Source: Candidatus Cloacimonadota bacterium (GTDB taxonomy: Bacteria; Cloacimonadota; Cloacimonadia; Cloacimonadales; TCS61). Taken from it: a stretch of DNA of 21,101 nucleotides. The notes beneath the pieces are model-generated. The model ran no database searches. It had not been told where the DNA came from and saw only the letters and a list, made by a program, of their open reading frames with translations. A program made the position numbers and the translations under genes. Positions 1 to 7,009 of this stretch are shown piece after piece (position 1 is the first letter of the stretch; the number at the start of each line of letters is the position of its first letter). The stretch spans positions 1-21,101 of the forward strand of contig JAQICU010000276.1 of NCBI GenBank assembly GCA_027858325.1, read 5' to 3'.

Positions 1-109
1 ATCCACTTTATAATCTGTCAAATAGTTTTTCCTGCTGTTGAAGACAAAATAATTTTTTATGATAATTCTTAACGAAAACTCGCTACCTAACATATTCAAA
101 AAAATATAT

Positions 110-138
110 TTGACATCATTCAGCATTAAAAGAAAAAT
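110..138 (+). promoter_or_regulatory. candidate sigma70-type promoter for the ssnA operon
   Basis: A perfect TTGACA lies at 110-115. After a 17-bp spacer comes AAAAAT at 133-138, which matches 4 of 6 bases of TATAAT. It lies about 95 bp upstream of the first gene of a long co-directional run, the expected place for an operon promoter. In such AT-rich DNA chance matches are common, so this is only a candidate. Confidence 0.35.
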
Positions 139-145
139 CGTTTTA

Positions 146-187
146 TCTAAACGAAAAAAGGCGAGACTTACTCTGATCTCTAAACGA
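146..187 (+). repeat. 9-bp direct repeat upstream of ssnA (possible operator)
   Basis: TCTAAACGA occurs at 146-154 and again at 179-187, 33 bp apart start to start, about three helical turns. A partial relative, TAACGAAAA, is at 70-78. The copies lie just downstream of the candidate -10 element, where a dimeric regulator could block or activate transcription. No regulator gene is present in the window, so the role is inferred. Confidence 0.3.
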
Positions 188-231
188 CAAATTTGGGTGT
201 GACTAAATAAATCTTAAAAAGGGAGAAGACT

Positions 232-1536
232 ATGAATTTAGAAATTAGAGGTGCTTACATCGTCACTCCACAAGATGAGAGCACCAAAGTAGAAAAGAAA
301 ACACTTTTTATCCAGGATGGAAAGATCCATTTCACTAAACCTTTCGATAAACCAGACAGAATTATTGATGCCACTAACAAAATCATTTTCCCGGGATTAA
401 CCAACGCCCATCATCATATTTATTCCACTCTTTCCAAAGGAGTTCCCTGTGATGTTCCTTTCAATGATTTTATGGGAAACCTGAAAAACTTGTGGTGGAC
501 TCTTGATCATTCTTTGAACAAAGAAGATATGGTCATCTCAACAGCAATCGCCATGAAAGATTCCATATCACACGGAGTAACAACAGTTTTTGATCATCAT
601 ATTTCCGGTTATACAGAGAATGCACTTTCCGATATGGCAAGTGTTTTCGATGCTTATGGAGTTAGCGGAACATTAGCTTTTGAAATTTCTGATAGAAATG
701 GAGAAGAATTTTTCCAAAGATCTTTAGATGAGAATGTTCGTTTTGCTAATGCTCAAAAAGGGAAATCGGTACAAGGTATGATCGGACTGCATGCATCATT
801 TACACTTAGTGATGCCAGCCTGCAAAAAATTGCTGATGTATCAGAAGATTTCCCGGTTCATGTTCATGTTGCCGAAGGTGAGATCGATGGTGTTCAATGT
901 CAGGAAAAATATGGGAAGGGATTGATCGAGCGCTTTGATAGTTTCGGTTTAGTGAGAGATAACTCACTTTTCATTCATTGTAGTAATCTTACAGAGAAGG
1001 ATCTTGAGATCTTAAAGAAACGCAATATTTTCATCGCTCAAGCAGTAGATTCCAATATGAATAACGGGCTTAATGTAGGGAATATATCCAAATTTATTTC
1101 GGAAGACATTAAAACAACTGTGGGTACTGATGGAATGCATCCAAGCACAATGAAGGCATTAAAAAATTCTAATATATTCACAAAATTTCTAAATAAGAAT
1201 TGTGATCTTGGCTATCCTGAAATGAATGCTCTTTTCCTAAATAATTTCAAACTTAAAAAAGCGTTTGGACTTCCCTTAGGAATTAAAGAAGGTGAACCTG
1301 CTGATATTGCAATATTTGATTATGAACCTGCAACGCCTTTTAACACAGATCAATTCTTAGGTCATTTCATCTTTGGGATCACCGAATCACGATGTCAGTA
1401 TGTGATAAAAAATGATGAAATATTACTCGATGATTATCATGTAACAAAAGATCTTTATAAAGACCTGTTTGATCGTTCATGGGAGATTTCAAAAGCGATG
1501 TTTGAGAGATTTGAGAGTAATAAAGGACTCTATTAG
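232..1536 (+). CDS. ssnA: SsnA-like amidohydrolase (putative aminohydrolase of the selenium/molybdenum hydroxylase cluster)
   Basis: A 434-aa protein of the metal-dependent amidohydrolase superfamily, close in plan and length to SsnA and to chlorohydrolase/guanine-deaminase-type enzymes. Expected metal ligands are visible: the HHH run at residues 60-62 after the strand ending in FPGLTNA, H210/H212 in a VHVHVAE motif, H249 in FIHC, and D300 in GTDGMH. The N-terminal composite beta-sandwich start and C-terminal PADIAIFD segment are typical. The start ATG follows GGGAG with normal spacing. It is the first gene of the run and neighbours ygfK and ygeY, its usual partners in purine-catabolism/selenium clusters. 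The likely role is hydrolytic deamination or ring opening of a heterocyclic intermediate; the true substrate is not established. Its TAG stop shares its final G with the first base of the following GxxExxY cassette. Confidence 0.9.
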   Translation: MNLEIRGAYIVTPQDESTKVEKKTLFIQDGKIHFTKPFDKPDRIIDATNKIIFPGLTNAHHHIYSTLSKGVPCDVPFNDFMGNLKNLWWTLDHSLNKEDMVISTAIAMKDSISHGVTTVFDHHISGYTENALSDMASVFDAYGVSGTLAFEISDRNGEEFFQRSLDENVRFANAQKGKSVQGMIGLHASFTLSDASLQKIADVSEDFPVHVHVAEGEIDGVQCQEKYGKGLIERFDSFGLVRDNSLFIHCSNLTEKDLEILKKRNIFIAQAVDSNMNNGLNVGNISKFISEDIKTTVGTDGMHPSTMKALKNSNIFTKFLNKNCDLGYPEMNALFLNNFKLKKAFGLPLGIKEGEPADIAIFDYEPATPFNTDQFLGHFIFGITESRCQYVIKNDEILLDDYHVTKDLYKDLFDRSWEISKAMFERFESNKGLY

Positions 1537-1566
1537 CCACAAAGACACTAAGACACCAAGGACACG
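1536..1566 (+). repeat. left terminal inverted repeat of GxxExxY cassette 1
   Basis: The repeat begins GCCACAAAGACACTAAG and continues as alternating CAC and AAG triplets separated by single variable bases. Against the inverted right end (1985-2015), 24 of 31 bases match. The mismatches fall at positions 6, 10, 14, 18, 22, 27 and 31. The AGGA just beyond it serves as ribosome site for the cassette gene. Confidence 0.8.
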
Positions 1567-1578
1567 AGGAATTAGAAA

Positions 1579-1977
1579 ATGAAAAAGTACTATAAGCCTC
1601 TTTCGAAAGAAACAGAAGACATTGTGAGCAAAATTATCGACGCTGCAATGGCAGTACATAAAACTCTTGGTCCTGGGTTATTGGAAAAAGTGTATGAAGT
1701 TTGCATTTGTCATGAACTCGAAAAAAGAAGTCTGAAATTTAATAGGCAAGTGAATATACCCATAGTATATGATGGAATTAGTTTTGAAGAAGGATATCGA
1801 ATAGATATTCTAGTTGAAGATCAAGTAATTATAGAATTAAAAGCAGCTGAAAAATATAATCCAGTTTGGAAAGCTCAAGTTTTGAGCTATCTGAAAGTAA
1901 CTGGAAAAAGATTAGGATTATTAATAAATTTTAATGTGCCACTATTGAAAGATGGAGTACAAAGAGTCATCCTATAA
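1579..1977 (+). CDS. GxxExxY family protein, copy 1 (PD-(D/E)xK nuclease-like)
   Basis: A 132-aa protein with the signature that names the GxxExxY family: G33-E36-Y39 within GPGLLEKVY. It also shows a PD-(D/E)xK-type core, with D76 in the RIDILVE strand, then E86 and K88 in IIELKAA, followed by Q100 and Y104 in a helix. These are the residues expected of a metal-dependent nuclease fold, although activity of this family has not, to my knowledge, been shown. It starts at ATG after GAGGAATT. It is about 78% identical (103 of 132 by my count) to copy 2 at 6542-6940. It sits alone inside an inverted-repeat cassette and has no evident part in the metabolic pathway; a role in recognising or moving the cassette is inferred. 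Confidence 0.85.
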   Translation: MKKYYKPLSKETEDIVSKIIDAAMAVHKTLGPGLLEKVYEVCICHELEKRSLKFNRQVNIPIVYDGISFEEGYRIDILVEDQVIIELKAAEKYNPVWKAQVLSYLKVTGKRLGLLINFNVPLLKDGVQRVIL

Positions 1978-1984
1978 AAAATAT

Positions 1985-2015
1985 AGTGACCTTTGTGGCT
2001 TCGTGCCTTCGTGGC
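1985..2015 (-). repeat. right terminal inverted repeat of GxxExxY cassette 1
   Basis: Read on the minus strand it begins GCCACGAAGGCACGAAGC and keeps the CAC/AAG triplet lattice of the left end. It contains an in-frame GTG at 1986 that would extend ygfK upstream, but this is repeat sequence and not a credible start. Confidence 0.8.
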
Positions 2016-2030
2016 AAAAAGGAGAAAAAA

Positions 2031-5000
2031 ATGAGTGACATAATGATTCCTGTTAAGTTTAAAAAATTATTATACTGGATACTGGAAGAGTATAAAAAAG
2101 AAAAAACCATCTTCGGAATTCACGAAGACAAATTCTATCGTAAATCAGATTCTTCAGCTTTTACCTTATTCGGTGAAAAATGCGAAACACCAATCGGTCC
2201 TGCTGCCGGACCTCACACACAATCCACTCCAAATCTTGTAGCAGCATACATGACAGGCAGTAGATTCTTTGAATTGAAAACTGTACAAATTCTCGATGAA
2301 CTCGATATTGAAAAACCATGTATTGAAGCTGGAGATGAAGGTTATAACACTGAGTGGAGTACAGAACTAACGGTACCACAAGCTTATGGAGAGTATGTTA
2401 AAGCCTGGTTTTTAATTCATCTGATGAATAAAATGTTTGGTCTTTCTAAAATGAAAGAACGTGCGTTTGTTTTTAATATGAGTGTTGGCTATGATCTCAA
2501 GGGAATCAAGTCACCTAAGATCGATAAATTTATCGAAGAACTTAAAGATGCATCAAAAAACGAAGTTTTCCAACAATGTAAAAAAGAATTGAAAGAAGCA
2601 ATCGAAACCGGAAAAATTCCAAATATTACAGACACAGAATTCGTGGAAAATATCTCACCAAAAATTTCTAATTCCATTACTCTTTCCACAATGCACGGAT
2701 GTCCTCCGGAAGATCAAGAAGCTATCTGTAAGTATTTTATTTCTGAAAAGAAGATGCATACTTTCGTAAAATTGAATCCTACACTCCACGGATATGAATA
2801 TGTGAAAAAAGTTTTTGATAAAGCCGGTTTTGATCATATTACACTTAAGGAAGAAACATTTACGAATGATATGCAATATCCGGCAGCTTTGAAAATGCTT
2901 CATTCTTTAGTTGATTTTGCTGAAGAACACAATATACAATTTGGTGTAAAACTTTCTAATACTTTAGCTGTAAAAAATGATCAAGGAATGCTACCAACAG
3001 ATGAAATGTATATGAGTGGTAGAACTTTGTATCCACTCACTATTAACCTGGCGAAAAAGTTAACTAAAGAATTTAATGATAAATTACCGATCTCATATTC
3101 TGGTGGTGCAAATTTTTTCAATATTAAAGAAATTTTTGATACTGGAATCAGACCTATCACGATGGCAACAGAACTTTTGAAACCGGGTGGATATTCTCGC
3201 TTAACTCAGATTGCAGAATTATTAAATAACTCAATGCAAAATATTCCATCTAAGATAATTGACTTGGACAAATTAAGAACTGCTGCAGAAGAAGCTCTAG
3301 TAAATAAGAGATACAAGAAAGAATATAAGACTGATGATCCTATGAAGATCAATCAGAAACTTTCTATTACTGATTGTTTCGTAGCACCTTGTGAAGATGG
3401 TTGTCCAATCGATCAGGATGTTCCGGAATACACCAGACTTATTGGTGAGAAACGCTATCTGGAAGCTTTCGAACTCATCCTTTCCAAAAATCCGCTACCT
3501 CATATCACCGGTTATATTTGCGATCACAAATGTATGCTTAAATGCGTACGGAACGATTATGAAGAACCGGTTCTTATTCGTGAGTTGAAACGTGTTGCAG
3601 CTGAAAAAGGTTATAAAGATTATCTTATTAAAATGAAATTGGATGTTACTCCGGTTGGTATCAAAGTTGCTATTATCGGTGCAGGACCTGCTGGTCTATC
3701 TTCCGCCTACTTCCTGGCTCGTCAGGGCTTTGAGGTAACTATTTTTGATAAGACTGATAAACCAGGTGGTAATGTAATTCATACAATTCCCGGCTTCCGT
3801 ATTCCTGGCTGGGCTATCGATAACGATGTCGAACTTATCAAACGTATGGGCGTAAAATTTGAAATGAATACCAATGAAAAAGTTAACATAGCCGATCTTA
3901 AAGCTAAAGGATTTAAATACATTAATCTGGCTATTGGCGCATGGAAATCACGTACACTTCCATTGGAAGGAGACACTTCCAAAGTTTACGGTGCTATCAA
4001 ATTCCTGCAGGATTGGAACAAAGATCCAAAAACTGTTGATCTAGGCAAAAACGTAGCTGTTGTTGGTGGTGGAAATTCTGCTATGGACGGTGCTCGAGCA
4101 GCAAAAAAGACACCTGGTGTTGAAAACGTTTACATTATTTATCGTCGCACAATAAAAGAAATGCCGGCAGATCGAGAAGAACTTGATCACGCAATAAAAG
4201 ACGGTGTGATCTTTAAAGAACTCATCAATCCAGTATCCTTTAATAATGGAATACTTAAGTGCCAGGTTATGGAACTTGGTGAGCCTGATGCCAGTGGAAG
4301 AAAACGTCCTGTTCCTGTGGATGGAAAATTCGTAGAACTTCGGATAGATTCGGTTCTCTCTGCAATTGGTGAAGTGGTTGATTACGATCTATTGAATGCC
4401 AATAACATCTCAATTGATAAACGCAATAATATTAAGGTTAATGAGTTTAAAGAAACCAGTGTAGATAACGTATTTATCGCCGGTGATGCATATCGTGGGC
4501 CATCTACCGTGGTGGAATCCATTGCCGATGCTCAGGCTGTAACCAATGGCATTTTAGCTAAAGAAGGTATCAACTTAGAACGGGTTCATCCTGAGGATTA
4601 TGAATTCGATTATGCAACACGCATTAACGAAATTCGTGCTAAGAAAGGTAACATCAATCCGACTCTGGAAGTGCTTTCCAATGACAAAGAGGTTGCGGTA
4701 GAAACCAAGCGTTGTTTGGAATGTAATTTCATCTGTAACAAATGTGTGGAAGTTTGCCCAAACCGAGCTAACATTGCAATCATAGTTCCTGGTTTTAAAA
4801 ACGAAAATCAGATCCTGCATTTGGATGGACTTTGCAATGAATGCGGTAACTGCGAAACATTCTGTCCCTACGATGGAGCACCGTATAAAGATAAGTTCAC
4901 TCTTTTTTGGAATGATGAAGATATGGTTGTGAGCAATACTGACGGATTTATGCTAACTTCTGAAGAGGATGGTGCAGAATTTAAAGTTCGTATAAATGAT

Positions 5001-5144
5001 AAAATTTATATGGTTAATTTTGATAATTCAGGTAAAATGTTAAACTGTAAATCAGATCATGAAATTGTGCAAAAAGCTGAATTTGATTCTCTGATGAATA
5101 TAATTTGGTGGACTTTTGATACACAGAAATTCCTGTTTGTGTAA
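2031..5144 (+). CDS. ygfK: YgfK-type Fe-S flavoprotein (putative selenate reductase subunit YgfK)
   Basis: A 1037-aa multidomain protein matching the YgfK family in order and length. Residues 1-430 form a dihydroorotate-dehydrogenase-like TIM barrel. Residues 449-505 hold a GltD-like Fe-S segment (C449, C454, C458, C497, C501, C505). Residues 546-840 hold two dinucleotide-binding folds (GAGPAG at 550-555; GGGNSA at 679-684) and the FAD-closing GDA motif at 818-820. Residues 895-945 carry ferredoxin-type cysteines (C895, C898, C902, C905, C909; C935, C938, C941, C945) for 4Fe-4S clusters. The ATG at 2031 is chosen because AGGAG lies at 2020-2024 and the protein then begins MSDIM, as in the family; an in-frame GTG at 1986 lies in the upstream repeat. 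It is cytosolic, with no signal peptide. It probably passes electrons between NAD(P)H and a partner oxidoreductase. The old name selenate reductase is probably not its physiological role here. Confidence 0.92.
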   Translation: MSDIMIPVKFKKLLYWILEEYKKEKTIFGIHEDKFYRKSDSSAFTLFGEKCETPIGPAAGPHTQSTPNLVAAYMTGSRFFELKTVQILDELDIEKPCIEAGDEGYNTEWSTELTVPQAYGEYVKAWFLIHLMNKMFGLSKMKERAFVFNMSVGYDLKGIKSPKIDKFIEELKDASKNEVFQQCKKELKEAIETGKIPNITDTEFVENISPKISNSITLSTMHGCPPEDQEAICKYFISEKKMHTFVKLNPTLHGYEYVKKVFDKAGFDHITLKEETFTNDMQYPAALKMLHSLVDFAEEHNIQFGVKLSNTLAVKNDQGMLPTDEMYMSGRTLYPLTINLAKKLTKEFNDKLPISYSGGANFFNIKEIFDTGIRPITMATELLKPGGYSRLTQIAELLNNSMQNIPSKIIDLDKLRTAAEEALVNKRYKKEYKTDDPMKINQKLSITDCFVAPCEDGCPIDQDVPEYTRLIGEKRYLEAFELILSKNPLPHITGYICDHKCMLKCVRNDYEEPVLIRELKRVAAEKGYKDYLIKMKLDVTPVGIKVAIIGAGPAGLSSAYFLARQGFEVTIFDKTDKPGGNVIHTIPGFRIPGWAIDNDVELIKRMGVKFEMNTNEKVNIADLKAKGFKYINLAIGAWKSRTLPLEGDTSKVYGAIKFLQDWNKDPKTVDLGKNVAVVGGGNSAMDGARAAKKTPGVENVYIIYRRTIKEMPADREELDHAIKDGVIFKELINPVSFNNGILKCQVMELGEPDASGRKRPVPVDGKFVELRIDSVLSAIGEVVDYDLLNANNISIDKRNNIKVNEFKETSVDNVFIAGDAYRGPSTVVESIADAQAVTNGILAKEGINLERVHPEDYEFDYATRINEIRAKKGNINPTLEVLSNDKEVAVETKRCLECNFICNKCVEVCPNRANIAIIVPGFKNENQILHLDGLCNECGNCETFCPYDGAPYKDKFTLFWNDEDMVVSNTDGFMLTSEEDGAEFKVRINDKIYMVNFDNSGKMLNCKSDHEIVQKAEFDSLMNIIWWTFDTQKFLFV

Positions 5145-5147
5145 TAG

Positions 5148-5280
5148 ACATAACCTTGAAAACGGCTTTTTTACAAGAGGGTTTCTTTCAAACAGCCTTT
5201 TCAATGGTTGGAGTTTACAATTAAACCGTTGAAAAGGTTTAGCAAGGAGAAAATGCTTTAAAACCTTTTCAAGGTTATGT
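5148..5280 (+). repeat. palindromic intergenic repeat, copy A
   Basis: A perfect 15-bp inverted repeat bounds the unit: ACATAACCTTGAAAA at 5148-5162 and its complement at 5266-5280. Nested inside is a 14-bp stem, 5196-5209 with 5224-5237, complete except for one G-U pair. It begins three bases after the ygfK stop and ends directly before the GAGGA ribosome site of ygeY. The same arms occur in copy B (9369-9521). The right arm can also fold on itself (AACCTT-TTC-AAGGTT). Confidence 0.8.
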
Positions 5281-5291
5281 GAGGAAAACAT

Positions 5292-6500
5292 ATGAGTGAA
5301 ATATGCAAAAAGATCAGAGAATTATCTCTTAAATATGAACAAGAAACAGCAGAGTTTCTGGCAAAAATGATCCAAACACCGTCTTTTTCTATGAAAGAAA
5401 AAGAAATGATCCAAGTAATCAAAATGGAGATGGAAAAAGTTGGATTTGATGAGATCCGCATTGATGGATTAGGAAGTATAATTGGAACCATTGGTAATGG
5501 TGCCAGGCTTATAGCATTTGATGCCCACATCGATACAGTTTATCCTGGAAATTTAGATAATTGGAATTTTCCTCCTCACGAAGGTCGCATTGAAGATGGG
5601 AAAGTTTGGGGACGTGGTGCATCTGATCAGCTTGGTGGAATGGCTTCTATGGTTTATGCAGCTAAGATCATCAAAGAACTCGATCTGAACGATGAATTTA
5701 CTATACTCTTCACAGGTACAGTAATGGAAGAAGATTGTGATGGAATTGCATGGGAACACATGATTATGGAAGATAATATTAATCCTGAACTTGTTGTTAG
5801 CACTGAACCCACCAGCCTTAATATCTATCGTGGACATCGCGGTAGAATGGAAATGACTATCGAAGTTAAAGGAATTTCTTGTCATGGTTCTGCCCCAGAG
5901 CGAGGGGTTAACGCAATTTACAAAATGGCTAAAATAGCTTTGGAAGTAGAAAAACTCAACGACCGTTTGGCTCATGATGATTTCCTGGGAAAAGGAACTA
6001 TCACAACCAGTCTTTTTGAATCAGGATCTCCCAGTCAATGCGCTGTTGCTGATTTCGCCAAGATCCAGGTAGATCGCCGTTTAACTTGGGGAGAAACTAA
6101 AGAAATAGCTGTAGAAGAATTGGAAGAATGCTGCAAACTTGCCGGAGTGGAAGATGCAAAAGTTACTGTTCTTCAATATAACGCAATTGCCTACACAGGC
6201 AAAGAATATTCAGTAGAAAAGTATTTCCCAACCTGGAAATTGGAAGAAGATTCAAACTGGCTTAAGAATGCTTCAGCTTCTTATATAAAAACTCTGGGAA
6301 ATGAACCTAAGATAGATAAATGGACTTTCAGCACAAACTGCGTTTTTATTATGGGAAAACATCCTGATATAAAATGTATTGGATTAGGTCCGGGAGATGA
6401 AGATCAAGCACATGCACCAAATGAGATGACACGTGTATCAGACCTAAGTGCTGCTGCTGCTTTTTATGCAGGATTTGTAGCAGAATTAAATGGGAAATAG
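5292..6500 (+). CDS. ygeY: YgeY family M20 metallohydrolase
   Basis: A 402-aa M20-family zinc hydrolase, in the ArgE/DapE/acetylornithine-deacetylase group, matching YgeY ('selenium metabolism hydrolase') in length and context. Metal and catalytic motifs are visible: H79 and D81 in FDAHIDT, D112 in RGASDQ, E146/E147 in MEED, E172 in STEPT and a C-terminal QAHAPNE histidine. The central lid domain runs from about residue 180 (the GHRGRMEM stretch onward) to about 300. The start ATG follows GAGGAAAAC. It presumably cleaves an amide, carbamoyl or C-N bond in an intermediate of purine or ureide breakdown; the exact substrate is unproven. It lies between ygfK and the carbamoyltransferases. Its TAG stop shares its G with the first base of cassette 2, just as ssnA does with cassette 1. 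Confidence 0.92.
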   Translation: MSEICKKIRELSLKYEQETAEFLAKMIQTPSFSMKEKEMIQVIKMEMEKVGFDEIRIDGLGSIIGTIGNGARLIAFDAHIDTVYPGNLDNWNFPPHEGRIEDGKVWGRGASDQLGGMASMVYAAKIIKELDLNDEFTILFTGTVMEEDCDGIAWEHMIMEDNINPELVVSTEPTSLNIYRGHRGRMEMTIEVKGISCHGSAPERGVNAIYKMAKIALEVEKLNDRLAHDDFLGKGTITTSLFESGSPSQCAVADFAKIQVDRRLTWGETKEIAVEELEECCKLAGVEDAKVTVLQYNAIAYTGKEYSVEKYFPTWKLEEDSNWLKNASASYIKTLGNEPKIDKWTFSTNCVFIMGKHPDIKCIGLGPGDEDQAHAPNEMTRVSDLSAAAAFYAGFVAELNGK

Positions 6501-6530
6501 CCACAAAGCCACGAAGACACAAAGGACACA
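6500..6530 (+). repeat. left terminal inverted repeat of GxxExxY cassette 2
   Basis: It begins GCCACAAAGCCACGAAG and follows the same lattice as cassette 1: CAC and AAG triplets separated by one free base. The free bases at positions 6, 10, 14, 18 and 22 are A, C, G, A, A. Confidence 0.8.
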
Positions 6531-6541
6531 AGGAATTCTGT

Positions 6542-6940
6542 GTGAAAAGAGTTTATAATCCACTTCCAAAAGAAACAGAAGAGATTGCCAGCAAGATTAT
6601 CGAAGCTGCTATAACTGTTCATAGAGCTCTTGGTCCGGGTTTATTGGAACGGGTTTATGAAATATGTCTTTGCCATGAACTGATAAAAAGAGGATTATAC
6701 GTTCAAAGACAAATGAATGTACCTATTGTTTACGACGGAGTAAGCTTTGAAGAAGGCTACCGAATCGATATTCTGGTTGAGGATCAGATTATAGTAGAAA
6801 TGAAAGCTGCAGAAAACTATAATCCAGTTTGGCAAGCTCAAGTTTTAAGCTACCTGAAAGTAACTGGGAAAAGGTTAGGATTAATAATAAATTTTAATGT
6901 ACCACTTCTAAAGAATGGAGTACAAAGAGTCATTTTATAA
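6542..6940 (+). CDS. GxxExxY family protein, copy 2 (PD-(D/E)xK nuclease-like)
   Basis: A 132-aa paralogue of the 1579-1977 protein, aligning end to end without gaps at about 78% identity. It keeps the GPGLLERVY signature (G33, E36, Y39) and the D76 / E86-x-K88 core. The last 60 residues are almost unchanged, while differences concentrate in the first 62. It starts at a GTG codon preceded by AAGGAATT; no nearby in-frame ATG fits. Most substitutions are conservative (K/R, D/E, I/V), so both copies look under purifying selection rather than decayed. It has no metabolic role suggested by the neighbours; it is cassette cargo or the cassette's own mobility/maintenance protein (inference). Confidence 0.85.
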   Translation: MKRVYNPLPKETEEIASKIIEAAITVHRALGPGLLERVYEICLCHELIKRGLYVQRQMNVPIVYDGVSFEEGYRIDILVEDQIIVEMKAAENYNPVWQAQVLSYLKVTGKRLGLIINFNVPLLKNGVQRVIL

Positions 6941-6947
6941 TTTAAAT

Positions 6948-6978
6948 CGTGCTCTTTGTGCCTTAGTGTCTTAGTGGC
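6948..6978 (-). repeat. right terminal inverted repeat of GxxExxY cassette 2
   Basis: Read on the minus strand it begins GCCACTAAGACACTAAGG and continues in the CAC/AAG lattice. Against its left partner the mismatches are at positions 6, 10, 14, 18, 26, 27 and 31. Confidence 0.8.
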
Positions 6979-7009
6979 AAAATTAAAAAAAAAGGAGATA
7001 AAATAAAAA

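Larger units (their letters stand above)
1536..2015 (+). mobile_element. GxxExxY cassette 1 (inverted-repeat-bounded, 480 bp)
   Basis: A compact unit consisting of a 31-bp terminal repeat, a single GxxExxY gene and the same 31-bp repeat inverted. It lies between ssnA and ygfK, starts on the G of the ssnA TAG stop and ends five bases before the ygfK ribosome site. Cassette 2 (6500-6978) has the same architecture and differs in length by one base, while flanking sequence is unrelated. No target-site duplication is obvious; the left flank ends in TTA and the right flank is A-rich. Mobility is inferred from bounded repeats and multiple copies. Confidence 0.65.
6500..6978 (+). mobile_element. GxxExxY cassette 2 (inverted-repeat-bounded, 479 bp)
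   Basis: It has the same architecture as cassette 1: 31-bp inverted terminal repeats around a single GxxExxY gene, co-directional with the operon. It lies between ygeY and carbamoyltransferase 1. The left end begins on the G of the ygeY TAG stop. The right end leaves an A-rich stretch and the AGGAG of the next gene intact. Copies 1 and 2 share gene and ends but not flanks, which supports independent insertion. Confidence 0.65.

Noticed and set aside
1536..1566. CACnAAGn tandem units as a CRISPR-like or simple satellite array
   Set aside because: Only three to four 8-bp units occur, no spacers exist, and the block recurs inverted at the other side of a gene, which fits element ends, not CRISPR or a satellite.
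1986..2030. In-frame GTG start at 1986 giving ygfK a 15-residue N-terminal extension
   Set aside because: The extension is a translation of the cassette's terminal repeat. AGGAG at 2020-2024 fits the ATG at 2031, and the protein then begins as the family does.
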